From contig NZ_BMLT01000001.1 of NCBI RefSeq assembly GCF_014645375.1, positions 492,835-556,834 on the forward strand: a DNA stretch of 64,000 nt. Reading direction: 5' to 3'. Below, one piece after another: positions 51,978-60,137 of the stretch (positions are counted from its first letter, which is position 1; each line of letters starts with the position of its first letter). The position numbers and the translations under genes are program-made. Under the pieces are notes generated by a model. The model was not told where the DNA came from, searched no databases, and saw only the letters and a list, made by a program, of their open reading frames with translations. This DNA is from Marinobacterium nitratireducens. Lineage in GTDB: Bacteria; Pseudomonadota; Gammaproteobacteria; Pseudomonadales; Balneatricaceae.

Positions 51978-53913
51978 CATTATTAAAGTAGATACTAATG
52001 ACAAATTAAGAACATTGCTAACTGATGTTCTTCCCTATGAGTTACCGCTATGGTTCTCTAATTTCACAATGTATCAAAGGTTTAGTACGTCAGTGCATAT
52101 TAATGCATATAAGACTATATCGGGTCTAGATTTTGAAAGTGGAACTGGAGTCTATATTCCGTTAGATTACCTTATATGCAGAGGTGGTAACAAGACACCG
52201 CGTGCAATATCAATCATGCACCCAGTAGCTCAGTTGAAAGTTTGTGATTTTTATGATGAATACGATGATCTAATCGAATATTACTGTACAAAATCAAAAT
52301 ACTCTTTAAGACATCCTTATAGAAAATCAACCAAGTTCTACGGTAAAGCCCAGGAAGGATCAAAACTAGCGGATGGTGTTGAAAGTGCAGACGAAGAGCG
52401 AATTGTAGCAAGCTCCTACTTCAAATACAAAAAATATCCTTTCTTATATCGTTTTTTCGAGTCTTATGAGTATCATAAACTGGAAAAACAGTTTCACAGC
52501 ATGCTTCAGGTTGACGTATCAAAATGTTTTCCGAGTATTTACACACATTCTATTGGATGGGCCGTAAAAAATAAGCGCTTGGCTAAAGCTAAGCCAAGGG
52601 CTCATGGGGATTTTGATGGGGAATTCGATAACTTAATGCAGCTCACAAATTATCGTGAGACTAACGGAATTATCATAGGGCCTGAAGTAAGTCGGATTTT
52701 TGCAGAAATTATATTGCAGAAGATCGATTTAAACTTAGTCGATAGAATGCTTCAAAACAAATATAAAATATCAAAAGACTATGATTTTAGACGTTATGTT
52801 GATGATTATTTTGTTTTCTTTCGATCAGAAGAAGTGAAAAAAAATTTCATAAAAGCACTAGAGTCTAGTCTTTTGGAATATAAGATGTATTTGAATGAGG
52901 CAAAAACTACAATAGCCTCTAGGCCTTTTGCAACTGACATATCTTTGGCTAAACATGCATTGAGTCATGCAGTAGGAGAGTTCTACAGTTCACGTTATAA
53001 AGAAAAGGACACAGACTCAGAATCTATTGTTCAATTAAGAAAGCCAAGTTCTAAAGCTAATAAGGCAATAGCTGAAATAAAAATGACTTTGGCTAATCAC
53101 AAGGTTGAGTACAGTTCTATATCCAACTATCTCTTTAGTGCAATCACAAAGCGAATGCTTTCGTACTTGTCAAAAATAGAAGAAGTTGATTCAAAAGAAG
53201 AATTTCATTTAAATTGGTTATTAGTTGATCTGGATGTGCTGTTTTTTATTCATGCAATGGATATTCGGATAAGACCTACTGATAGATTGGCACGATTAAT
53301 TCATGATCTGCTTGAAAGAACTTCGAATTGGTCGGAGAACTATAAGGAAATAATTCATAAAAAAGTTTTTGATCACGTTAAACAGGCAATAAATATATTT
53401 ATTAATCATGCGAATGAAATGATTGGGCTTGAGACATTAAATCTCTTGATTATATTAACAATGCTTCCGTCTAAATATCAGTTGCCAGAGAATAAGCTAA
53501 AGGAGTACTTGGGTAGCTTGGAAAAGAGTTCAGAAACCAATGATTTCTATTTTCGTTGGATAACATTCATGCTATATATAGAAAGGAAGTCAGAGTATGA
53601 TGAACTACGAGATGAACTTATTAAAGCAGCTGAAAACTACTTACTAAATAACGATCATATGTTTATCTCTTCTGAATATTTTATGTTATACTTTGATTAC
53701 TTGGCTTGCCCGCACATCGATGAGGCAGTTAGAAGGGTGATAATGGGTGAAGTTAAAAATATCACCTTGGATAGCAAAAAAAAGTCAGTTCAGTTTAATG
53801 TAAATACGCAAAGCCAAATAGTGCTTAACAAAGACTTTATTGTTAGCTGGAGGGATCCTAAATATTTGAAAAATAGCCTAGAGAAAAAAGAGTATCTTTT
53901 TTCCTACAATTAG
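51970..53913 (+). CDS. drt3b: Antiphage reverse transcriptase Drt3b (UG8-type)
   Basis: Reverse transcriptase-like polymerase of 647 residues. The N-terminus carries TDVLPYELPLWFSNFTMYQR. RT motif A is LQVDVSKCFPSIYTHSIGW, motif B is TNGIIIGPEVSRIFAEIIL, and motif C is YVDD (276-279) in RRYVDDYFVFF. About 300 helical residues without known motifs follow, as in UG8. Its partner is drt3a, with overlapping reading frames. As I recall from recent work, Drt3b makes the complementary AC-repeat strand without a nucleic-acid template. The ncRNA candidate starts 6 bases after its stop codon. Family assignment is by layout and motifs, not by alignment. Confidence 0.84.
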   Translation: MPDIIKVDTNDKLRTLLTDVLPYELPLWFSNFTMYQRFSTSVHINAYKTISGLDFESGTGVYIPLDYLICRGGNKTPRAISIMHPVAQLKVCDFYDEYDDLIEYYCTKSKYSLRHPYRKSTKFYGKAQEGSKLADGVESADEERIVASSYFKYKKYPFLYRFFESYEYHKLEKQFHSMLQVDVSKCFPSIYTHSIGWAVKNKRLAKAKPRAHGDFDGEFDNLMQLTNYRETNGIIIGPEVSRIFAEIILQKIDLNLVDRMLQNKYKISKDYDFRRYVDDYFVFFRSEEVKKNFIKALESSLLEYKMYLNEAKTTIASRPFATDISLAKHALSHAVGEFYSSRYKEKDTDSESIVQLRKPSSKANKAIAEIKMTLANHKVEYSSISNYLFSAITKRMLSYLSKIEEVDSKEEFHLNWLLVDLDVLFFIHAMDIRIRPTDRLARLIHDLLERTSNWSENYKEIIHKKVFDHVKQAINIFINHANEMIGLETLNLLIILTMLPSKYQLPENKLKEYLGSLEKSSETNDFYFRWITFMLYIERKSEYDELRDELIKAAENYLLNNDHMFISSEYFMLYFDYLACPHIDEAVRRVIMGEVKNITLDSKKKSVQFNVNTQSQIVLNKDFIVSWRDPKYLKNSLEKKEYLFSYN

Positions 53914-53918
53914 TTTAT

Positions 53919-54009
53919 GTCGCCTGCCTCCGTAGGTTTCTGCACTCACTTCGGTGATTGTACGGGCTTTGGGAAACCTTAGCCACACACACGATGGGAG
54001 GTAGGCGGC
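53919..54009 (+). ncRNA. Candidate DRT3 non-coding RNA with ACACACAC template
   Basis: A 91-base structured segment directly after drt3b. The closing stem is 13 bp, 53919-53931 with 53997-54009, with two G-U pairs. An inner stem of 6 bp pairs AGGTTT (53934-53939) with AAACCT (53974-53979). Inside it a hairpin (53941-53962) ends in TCAC-TTCG-GTGA, a stable UUCG tetraloop. Between the inner and closing stems the segment 53980-53996 is unpaired and contains ACACACAC (53985-53992). Reverse transcription of that motif would give GT repeats. The GC-rich, folded RNA stands out from the AT-rich genes. True ends are unknown, and no dedicated promoter is evident, so it may be processed from the operon transcript. 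Confidence 0.8.
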
Positions 54010-54468
54010 ACCAAAAAATACCAAGTTAACTTAGAATTCCGAGAAGGCTACGGGGTAGGTCTTGCCTTTTGCTCATTCTGCATCCTGTCGCTTTACGTCT
54101 ACTTTGTGCCGGATGTGACGATCTTAGCTACCTCGAACATCCATCGGATAGTAGCTTGCGTACCATCCGAAAGCTGGCATCAGGTAGGGTACAAACGATA
54201 GCAAGATCCAAAGTGCACCGGGAGAGCGAAACGCCTACTTTCTGGCAATCAGTCACGAATCCTCTTTGAATTTAGTGGTGAAGTGTAGATGTTTACTTGG
54301 GGGCTTTCGATACGCTTAGCAGAATCATAAAAAGTGTCCACTTGAAAATAGATGGACGCTATCACCAGTGTATAGTAAGCGCCTGCGCAATATACGTTTT
54401 CCCGAGAGTTAAAATGCTCCTTTAGTGATGGCTCTTTCAAGAGCCGCCTGCGCTTGATCATTTAGCTT
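54010..54468. other. Intergenic region after the DRT3 RNA with a degenerate repeat
   Basis: About 460 bases without a supported gene. It contains the repeat copy at 54051-54110. Short frames on both strands lack starts or plausible codon use. Confidence 0.4.
54051..54110 (+). repeat. Degenerate repeat, copy 1 (CGGGGT...AGGTCTTGCCTTTTGC)
   Basis: CGGGGTAGGTCTTGCCTTTTGC opens a segment that ends ACTTTGTGCCGG. It matches 55967-56030, allowing small gaps, with near identity in the first 22 bases. The motif GGGTCAGGTCTTGC is one I associate with repeats next to IS200-like REP-associated transposases, but no such gene is seen here. Confidence 0.55.
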
Positions 54469-54981
54469 CTACACCGCAATCACTATTTCTGGCTTACACC
54501 AGTCAGCATGAAGCATCGCAACTATCTCACCACCTTTATCATTGTACCAATCGTGTATTTCCTGTACCAATTCTGGCCTGTTAGGTTCAACAATCCATAC
54601 CTCGGGATTACAACGCTGGGCTGGAATTTTTGTGATGTCTAATATTAGTGACTTCCGTTTAGGGGTGTCTTGTTTTGGAGGCTTGTGACTCCAATGAAGC
54701 ATTCTTAAATCGCCACCACCACCTGCAATGTGCCTTTTTCCTAATAACTCAGAAGGTCTATCGCCGGGTTCACCTATGCTACGCCATGGTGGTACTGGAA
54801 TATGTAGATGGTTTTTACCGCTAGCATGGTAGCTAGTACGAAAGACTTTATTGTCATCTAAAGGTGAGGCAAATCGTGATCCCGTATATAAATCGAAGTT
54901 CCTAAGGGTCACATAGCGCATAGTCGCGTATTGTCCTTCCGCTGTCGCATAGACTCTTAACTCTGCCTTTATTCTTCCCAT
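54469..54981 (-). CDS. Hypothetical protein, 170 aa
   Basis: Starts at the ATG at 54981 with GAGG 8 bases upstream. The product is basic, beta-rich at the N-terminus (KAELRVYATAEGQYATMRYVTLRNFDLY) and contains LHIPVPPWRSIGEPGDRP. The C-terminal part has VWIVEPNRPELVQEIHDWYNDKGGEIVAMLHADW. No signal, TM or catalytic motif is recognised. Its composition is intermediate between host and DRT3 genes. It faces the DRT3 block from the other strand, so it is likely a separate island gene. Confidence 0.6.
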   Translation of the reverse strand: MGRIKAELRVYATAEGQYATMRYVTLRNFDLYTGSRFASPLDDNKVFRTSYHASGKNHLHIPVPPWRSIGEPGDRPSELLGKRHIAGGGGDLRMLHWSHKPPKQDTPKRKSLILDITKIPAQRCNPEVWIVEPNRPELVQEIHDWYNDKGGEIVAMLHADWCKPEIVIAV

Positions 54982-55539
54982 TCGCTAATCCTCAATTAAG
55001 CATACTTTTTGATAAGTATAGTCTGTAGAAAAAATAGGACGCGCCATTCTTTTTTATGCTCTACACCGCGACAACGGGATTTTACTTTTTAGCTCTGTCC
55101 GCTCTGTCCGCTTTGGCCGCTAGAGGCTTGTACCTTAATGCATGGCAAACAGGCAGGCGAAGGGGAGGAAGGCCGAGCCTATATACCTTGTAAACATACA
55201 TGCAGTGACCTACCCTCGAGATTTAATCCAACTGCCCTCTAGCAATGTCGTTGGCTAGGTCTAGCAATACACGACGTGGCGGACTAGTTGTTGGCCTAAG
55301 GTGATAGACGCCAGCGACTCTAACGAGCAGGCTCGAGAATCAAGAGGACGGTAACTGGCAACCAACTGTTGGAGCACATCTCTCGATGTGTTGCTCTGTC
55401 CCTTCACAGCGGAACCAGCTGCCGACTCAGCATCCTAAGGTGTTAGCGCGTCACAGCTCTAGATAAAAACCTATGCTAAAATTATTAGCAACTGAAAAAA
55501 TATAATGCTAATTAAATTTTATACATCTCGGTTATAGTT
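54982..55539. other. Gene-free island stretch with repeat fragments
   Basis: About 558 bases. It has a short tandem CTCTGTCCG unit near 55096-55113 and a 52-base segment (55307-55358) that is about 75% identical to 61083-61134. No supported gene or RNA is seen. It reads like fused remnants of older insertions. Confidence 0.45.
55307..55358 (+). repeat. Diverged dispersed repeat, copy 1
   Basis: Starts GACGCCAGCGACTCTAACGA and aligns without gaps to 61083-61134 at 39 of 52 positions. In both places GTTAGCGC follows within about 100 bases. The two copies are about 5.8 kb apart inside the island. Confidence 0.5.
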
Positions 55540-55944
55540 ATGAAATATTTATTATTCTTAATGGTGGCGCCATTTACCTTGCTTTCTTATGGCGAGGAAG
55601 AAAAGTATGAGAATCTGTATATTGCGGTAGAGACTGATCCTGGTACTTATCCATGTATACTTACGGATTCAGTTATTTCAGGAAAAAGAAAATGGGAAGG
55701 TGTAAAAACAAAACCATTCAGCAATTCTGTTGTACGATGTGAATTCCATATACCTGAAGAAGAATTCCTAAAAACATACGAGGTCTGCTATTTTTCAGGG
55801 ATAGTGTTATTGGACAATAACTTCACTTCGCACTTAAATTGCAGCTATAGGTATCCAAACTACTTTACGGCAGAGGTCGGGAAAGTAGATGAGTTGAAAG
55901 GAATTAACGGAATGACATGTCAATTCATTTGCAAGCTAAAGTAG
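55540..55944 (+). CDS. Secreted Cys-rich hypothetical protein, 134 aa
   Basis: AT-rich gene with a Sec signal peptide (YLLFLMVAPFTLLSYG, cleavage near residue 18). A mature domain with five Cys (YPCIL, VVRCEF, YEVCYF, LNCSY, MTCQFICKL) suggests disulfides in the periplasm. The ribosome site is weak. The composition differs from both host and neighbours, pointing to separate transfer. I do not recognise the family. Confidence 0.55.
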   Translation: MKYLLFLMVAPFTLLSYGEEEKYENLYIAVETDPGTYPCILTDSVISGKRKWEGVKTKPFSNSVVRCEFHIPEEEFLKTYEVCYFSGIVLLDNNFTSHLNCSYRYPNYFTAEVGKVDELKGINGMTCQFICKLK

Positions 55945-55966
55945 TTTTAATTAGTGAGTGGACGAG

Positions 55967-56030
55967 CGGGGTCAGGTCTTGCCTTTTGCCTATCCTGTTT
56001 GCTCTAACCCAACGTCCGCTTTGTGCCGTT
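55967..56030 (+). repeat. Degenerate repeat, copy 2
   Basis: CGGGGTCAGGTCTTGCCTTTTG starts the copy, which ends CTTTGTGCCGTTAG. It pairs with copy 1 at 54051-54110, so the two bracket the 170-aa and 134-aa genes. A third, weaker resemblance (CCGCTTTGGCCGCTAG) lies near 55108-55125. Confidence 0.55.
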
Positions 56031-56180
56031 AGTCGACCTGGAGTTGATGTTGCAATTCGGTCTCTTTAATAACTGTTGGTCTGATGCGGGCTCCCTGTAT
56101 CGTCGGGGCAGGTATTTGTTCCTGTATTACCTGCATACATGCCATCCATTCGATAAGTCGGCGGGTATAAAAGTAGTACT

Positions 56181-56672
56181 TTAAACCGGAAGCAAAAGGC
56201 GGATGACCCAGGCCGTCAGGTAGAGTCCGAGCCCGAAGACGGTATGGTTGAGCAGGCTCTGGAAGCGGGCGACATTGGGGCGGGGCGTACGGGATGCGGC
56301 GATGCCGGCACCCATACCGGGTTGCATCAGCAGAAAAGGTGCAGCAACGGTACCGATCCCGACGATCAGCGCGGGCCCGATCGACGGATGCGATATCCAG
56401 CCGGTTCCCCAGAAAATGGTCAGCAGCGTCGCGTACGCGATGCCTGTTAGGTAATGGGCGCTCCAGCCGATCAGCTGTTCGCCTTTTACTGCTGCGGACC
56501 GGGCGATGGCTTCGTGGCGAAAGCGGCCGTTGCGCATGTGACCGAGCCAGCGTCCAACCATACCGTAGTCGGCGGCAGGGATGCCGAACAGGCGGGCGCG
56601 GATGAGTCCCCACAGATCCATCACCAGGGTGGCGCCGATCCCGGTCAGCACGGTGAATGCCAGTACGTTCAT
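56181..56672 (-). CDS. DUF2938 family membrane protein
   Basis: Inner-membrane protein of 163 residues with four hydrophobic segments. The start LAFTVLTGIGATLVMDLWGLIRARLFGIPAADYGMVGRWLGHM is the DUF2938 pattern, followed by GWSAHYLTGIAYATLL. The family has no established function. It is divergent from a MerR-type regulator, whose operator lies between the two genes, so it is probably the regulated target. The GC-rich composition returns to host-like values here. Confidence 0.82.
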   Translation of the reverse strand: MNVLAFTVLTGIGATLVMDLWGLIRARLFGIPAADYGMVGRWLGHMRNGRFRHEAIARSAAVKGEQLIGWSAHYLTGIAYATLLTIFWGTGWISHPSIGPALIVGIGTVAAPFLLMQPGMGAGIAASRTPRPNVARFQSLLNHTVFGLGLYLTAWVIRLLLPV

Positions 56673-56717
56673 GTTTCTCTCCGGTTTGTCCTGAGGTTGG
56701 CCTGATGCTAGCGTACA

Positions 56718-56737
56718 ACTTCAAGTTAACTTTAAGT
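56718..56737. promoter_or_regulatory. MerR-type operator between DUF2938 and merR-family genes
   Basis: ACTTCAAGTTAACTTTAAGT has the perfect inner palindrome AAGTTAACTT (56723-56732) and near-symmetric ACTT/AAGT ends. MerR-family sites for unstressed transcription look like this, an AC-TT-AAGT-type dyad over a promoter with a wide spacer. It ends 12 bases before the regulator start. Confidence 0.68.
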
Positions 56738-56748
56738 CAAGAGGCGTT

Positions 56749-57198
56749 ATGGATATCGGCGAGGTGGCAAAACTGTCCGGCGTTCCGGCCTCGACATTAC
56801 GCTACTACGAGGAGAAGTGCCTGATTCGTTCGGTGGGGCGGCGGGGGCTGCGCCGCCTGTTCAATGCCGGCGTGCTGGAGCGCCTGGCACTAATTGCACT
56901 GGGACGCTCGGCGGGATTCTCGCTGGACGAGATCGCCGGGATGCTGGGTACACAGGACGAGCTCCGGATAGATCGCCACCAGTTGAATGAAAAGGCCGAC
57001 GAACTCGACGGGACTATTCGCCGGCTGACCGCGATGCGTGACGGTCTACGGCACGCCGCCGACTGCTCGGCGCCGAGTCACCTAGAGTGCCCGAGGTTCC
57101 GCCGCCTGATGGGGCTGGCGGCGGCCGGTGCTCTCGGGGACGGAAGCGATAGCAGGAAGGCTCGGGCACGGCGTCGTCGGTCGACCCCACCGGAGTGA
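56749..57198 (+). CDS. MerR-family transcription regulator
   Basis: Regulator of 149 residues with the MerR winged helix-turn-helix (MDIGEVAKLSGVPASTLRYYEEKCLIRSVGRRGLRRLF, residues 1-38). A helical segment (RLALIALGRSAGFSLDEIAGML) and a dimerisation coiled coil (about 75-105) follow. C-terminal Cys (ADCSAPSHLECPRF) might bind metal or sense redox. The tail is basic (KARARRRRS). It is divergent from the DUF2938 gene and should bind the dyad at 56718-56737. Confidence 0.88.
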   Translation: MDIGEVAKLSGVPASTLRYYEEKCLIRSVGRRGLRRLFNAGVLERLALIALGRSAGFSLDEIAGMLGTQDELRIDRHQLNEKADELDGTIRRLTAMRDGLRHAADCSAPSHLECPRFRRLMGLAAAGALGDGSDSRKARARRRRSTPPE

Positions 57199-57358
57199 CC
57201 TGAGCGGCTAGCGTCAGGACAGTCTTCGTCTGCCGGCGTGTGGCGTGTGGTGGGTGGAGGGTGGAGGCAGACCTCTTTACCGGTCCGTCCGTCCGCGACG
57301 GATCCCCGCAATGCCGCTGAGGTCCTAAAATGCATCGTCGACGTCCCGGATCAGGCGA

Positions 57359-57685
57359 TTGGCAATTGCTGTTACCGGAGTTAGCGAAGAGCGCACTGGC
57401 CAACCCGGCTTGACGCGGGTGGGCGTTTGGCTTGCCATCCTGGCCGCGCTGATGAGCAGCAGCCTGCCTTCTCCGCTATATGTGACTTATCAGATACAGT
57501 GGGGCCTCACCAGCTTCTGGGTCACTCTGCTGTTTGCTGTGTACGCAGTGGGCGTAATGGGTGGACTGATGCTAATGGTCCGGATCGGGGATCGGCTTGA
57601 GGATCGCCGATCCGCAATCGTCGCCGCGACCAGCCTGACGGCATCCAGTGCGCTCTACCCCTATTTCTTTACCGCTCGTAAGTAG
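57359..57685 (+). pseudogene. Truncated MFS transporter (N-terminal fragment)
   Basis: The start resembles an MFS drug-efflux protein: VWLAILAALMSSSLPSPLYVTYQIQWGLTSFWVTLLFAVYAVGVMGGLML as TM1-TM2, then RIGDRLEDRRSAIVAA with motif A-like GDRLEDRR. The frame stops at 57685 after 108 codons, far below the about 400 residues of the family. No remainder of the transporter follows. The cut coincides with a shift to the CoiA-like gene, so this is a junction scar. Confidence 0.6.
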
Positions 57686-57781
57686 AGGAATCGGGCACCG
57701 CCCCCCTTGTCGCGAGCCTGCTAGCACTGTGCTATGGGAGAGCAGGAGCCGTGTCATACGTACTCCTGCCGGTATCGTGAT

Positions 57782-58666
57782 TTAGAATCGGACGTCTGTC
57801 ACGAGGGCCTTCGGTGTGCCGTTTACAAGTTGGGTTTCAAACGTCAGCTCTGCCCATGCAGGCAGCGTTTGGCTTTCGAGGGTAGCAAGCAGTCTCTCCG
57901 TCAACTTGACTGGGATATTCTTCTGTTCGTACCCGCCGATAGCGTGTATCTGATAATTCTGACTGGGACGGTTCTCCAGCTCGACTAGAACATGGAGCGT
58001 CTGAAAGTCGAAGTTGGACTGATTCTTCCGAGAGTAACCACTGACCGCTTTGAATCCTACTACCAGATACTTGTCGTTCATCTTTGTGTCCTGCTGTTCG
58101 TCGTCGATAACCGTTACATCCGAGGCTTCCACCCATTCTCGAGGGGCTTCATAAAGTACTGCCTGGACCACGGACTCACGTGTCACCGAGCCACCCAGAA
58201 GAACCCCGGAGAGATCGATCTCCAGCATTAGCGCTTGGTTTTTGAGTACTCGCTCCTTTTTCTCGTCGTCAACTCCGTGCGTCACCTTGATCTCGATGTC
58301 AACCTCTTCCCCAGTGGCCTCGAGCACCGCACCCACATCAGCGATATAACCGAACCGGCGTCGTTCAACTGCTAAGTAGCAAAGCTGTCTGAGCTCATCG
58401 GTATCGGGCAACCTGACTTGCTTTTCTGTCATCAACACCTGCTTGCCAAGCAAATGGAGCGCTGTCTCAAGCCCTTTCCCACAGTTCTCCGCATTGTAGT
58501 GAGCAAAGTGGTGCTGCTTGATATCGCCCTTTTTCGCAATGAGTCGACCTCCGCAATGCGGACAGGAACATCCACAGTCGAGGCCACGCTCCACTTCATT
58601 GATGAACAAAAGTTGTCCATCTCGAAGCCCTACACTCAGGTCAATTTCGTCGTCTCTGCACATCAT
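57782..58666 (-). CDS. CoiA-like competence/nuclease family protein
   Basis: Protein of 294 residues with an N-terminal zinc site CSCPHCGGRLIAKKGDIKQHHFAHYNAENC (about 32-62), the CoiA-type Cys-His pattern. A following region contains VDIEIKVTHGVDDEKKERVLKNQALMLEIDLSG, which resembles the nuclease core (acidic residue, then E-x-K) of the CoiA family. The C-terminal 130 residues are unassigned. In this setting it could be a defence nuclease rather than a competence factor. It is divergent from a membrane protein gene 103 bases away. Confidence 0.75.
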   Translation of the reverse strand: MMCRDDEIDLSVGLRDGQLLFINEVERGLDCGCSCPHCGGRLIAKKGDIKQHHFAHYNAENCGKGLETALHLLGKQVLMTEKQVRLPDTDELRQLCYLAVERRRFGYIADVGAVLEATGEEVDIEIKVTHGVDDEKKERVLKNQALMLEIDLSGVLLGGSVTRESVVQAVLYEAPREWVEASDVTVIDDEQQDTKMNDKYLVVGFKAVSGYSRKNQSNFDFQTLHVLVELENRPSQNYQIHAIGGYEQKNIPVKLTERLLATLESQTLPAWAELTFETQLVNGTPKALVTDVRF

Positions 58667-58769
58667 CTCGTTCCTCAGATTTATTTCGTTTTGTGCAGGA
58701 CCATTGCAGCGGATAGCGTGCTAGGATTTCAGGGCCAAACATGGATGGAACGGTTAGGTGTGATTTTTT

Positions 58770-59882
58770 ATGGATAAAAATCAATTAGATAACGCAATAC
58801 GATGCGGCCAAGAGTTTCTAGCTTCCTACGCTGGACCGAAGGCCGGAACGCGGCCATACCAGCTTCTGGAGCGTCTGTTTGAGAATGCCACTCGTCGAAC
58901 GGGGCCTGATACGTTTGAGTTCACCTGGAAGGACATTGCTGAGCCAGCTGACCATGAGGATGAAGGCAAGCAGTTGAAGAGGAATCTCTCTACTGCGATT
59001 CAACGCTGGGCTGGACATACCGATGCATTAAGCGAACTGGCGATTGATAGCGGTAGCTCCTGTATACCGGTCATAGAGCAGCTCACGCAGGGCGCAGGGG
59101 CTGGCATTATGAACCGCTATATCATTCGGACAGCGCCGGCCCGTAGTGATCTACAGTGCGATAAAGCCGACATTCCGGCTGGATATATTCGCTACACGCT
59201 GGAAATGGTGGATGGTCCAAACTGGGTCGGTAGATTGGTCAATGGCTTGGCGGCCAAAGGCTGGGTTTGGCGTTCAATGATCGGTACGATCGTAGCAGCA
59301 GTCACGTGCGCATGCTTTATGATCTATCTCGGGCTCTTAGCCCTCGTGTTGGAGAAAACTGCATTCGGCCTCATCAAGGCTCTGATCGACGTCCTAATAG
59401 TTCTAGCGGCGTTGTACTTTACATTTTCGCCGCTCTACTACTGCGTGACGCGCCGTATCATCAAGGCCTCCTTTCTCATGACTCCTCTTGATTTGCAAAG
59501 CACACAACTGGAGTACGTCGAGACTGGCCAGAAACATTCGAGCGGGCGGCCAATTCGGCAATTTCGTCTTGTTAGTTATTCGGCCACGTGTCAGCTGTGC
59601 AAAGCACGGGTTGAAATTGAGAACGGTCGATGGCGAATGTGGGGGCGCTTGGTGGGGCGTTGTGACTACAACCCTCAAGAGCATGTCTACAGTTTTGACT
59701 ACACGACCCGGCTAGGGCGGCTGATCTACCCTGAGTACATCATGTTAGCTGATACCGGCTACTGCTCGAAGATAAATGATGAAAAGCTGCCGTCTGCCTC
59801 TTCGGCCAATGATACAAACTTCCGGGATAGCCAAGGTCTGACTGCTGAAGGGTGCGTGGCTGACGTACAGAACGGCGGATGA
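58770..59882 (+). CDS. Hypothetical protein with two transmembrane helices
   Basis: Protein of 370 residues. The N-terminal 150 are soluble and helical (EFLASYAGPKAGTRPYQLLERLFEN). Two TM segments (about 168-192 and 200-218; MIGTIVAAVTCACFMIYLGLLALVLEK and LIDVLIVLAALYFTF) follow. The C-terminal domain has CQLCKARVEIENGRWRMWGRLVGRCDYNP, with C-x2-C and later Cys that may bind zinc. It is divergent from the CoiA-like gene and may form a two-gene unit with it. Paired cytosolic sensor and membrane effector genes are common in defence, but this is inference. Confidence 0.68.
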   Translation: MDKNQLDNAIRCGQEFLASYAGPKAGTRPYQLLERLFENATRRTGPDTFEFTWKDIAEPADHEDEGKQLKRNLSTAIQRWAGHTDALSELAIDSGSSCIPVIEQLTQGAGAGIMNRYIIRTAPARSDLQCDKADIPAGYIRYTLEMVDGPNWVGRLVNGLAAKGWVWRSMIGTIVAAVTCACFMIYLGLLALVLEKTAFGLIKALIDVLIVLAALYFTFSPLYYCVTRRIIKASFLMTPLDLQSTQLEYVETGQKHSSGRPIRQFRLVSYSATCQLCKARVEIENGRWRMWGRLVGRCDYNPQEHVYSFDYTTRLGRLIYPEYIMLADTGYCSKINDEKLPSASSANDTNFRDSQGLTAEGCVADVQNGG

Positions 59883-60137
59883 GCAAAGAGAGGCTCATTA
59901 TCGGAATTTCGTTAAATCGGACGGGCCGGGCAGGGCGGACGCCAGGCTGGCGTGGTAGGCTGCCCAAAATCATCGTTTTGGGAGCCCGTTTTGACCCGGA
60001 ATGCCTTGCCGGTGAAACTGATCGCAGGCGTAAAGAAGGCTCGGCGACGCCGGCGTCATCCCACGGCCGTCGGGTTGGTTGCGGTGCAGTCACGGCAATG
60101 CGGTGATAAGCCTTATCAAAGGGAATAGATCAGAAGC

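Noticed and set aside
54249-54461. 70-codon minus-strand frame after the DRT3 RNA
   Set aside because: No ribosome site and composition not protein-like; it probably reflects AT-rich spacer.
54990-56030. Possible integron attC sites around the small genes
   Set aside because: The TAAC...GTTAG pieces are too short, and the core boxes do not fit the attC consensus.
59879-60106. 75-codon plus-strand frame after the two-TM protein
   Set aside because: Starts inside the previous gene's end, is Gly/Arg-rich, and has no recognisable domain.
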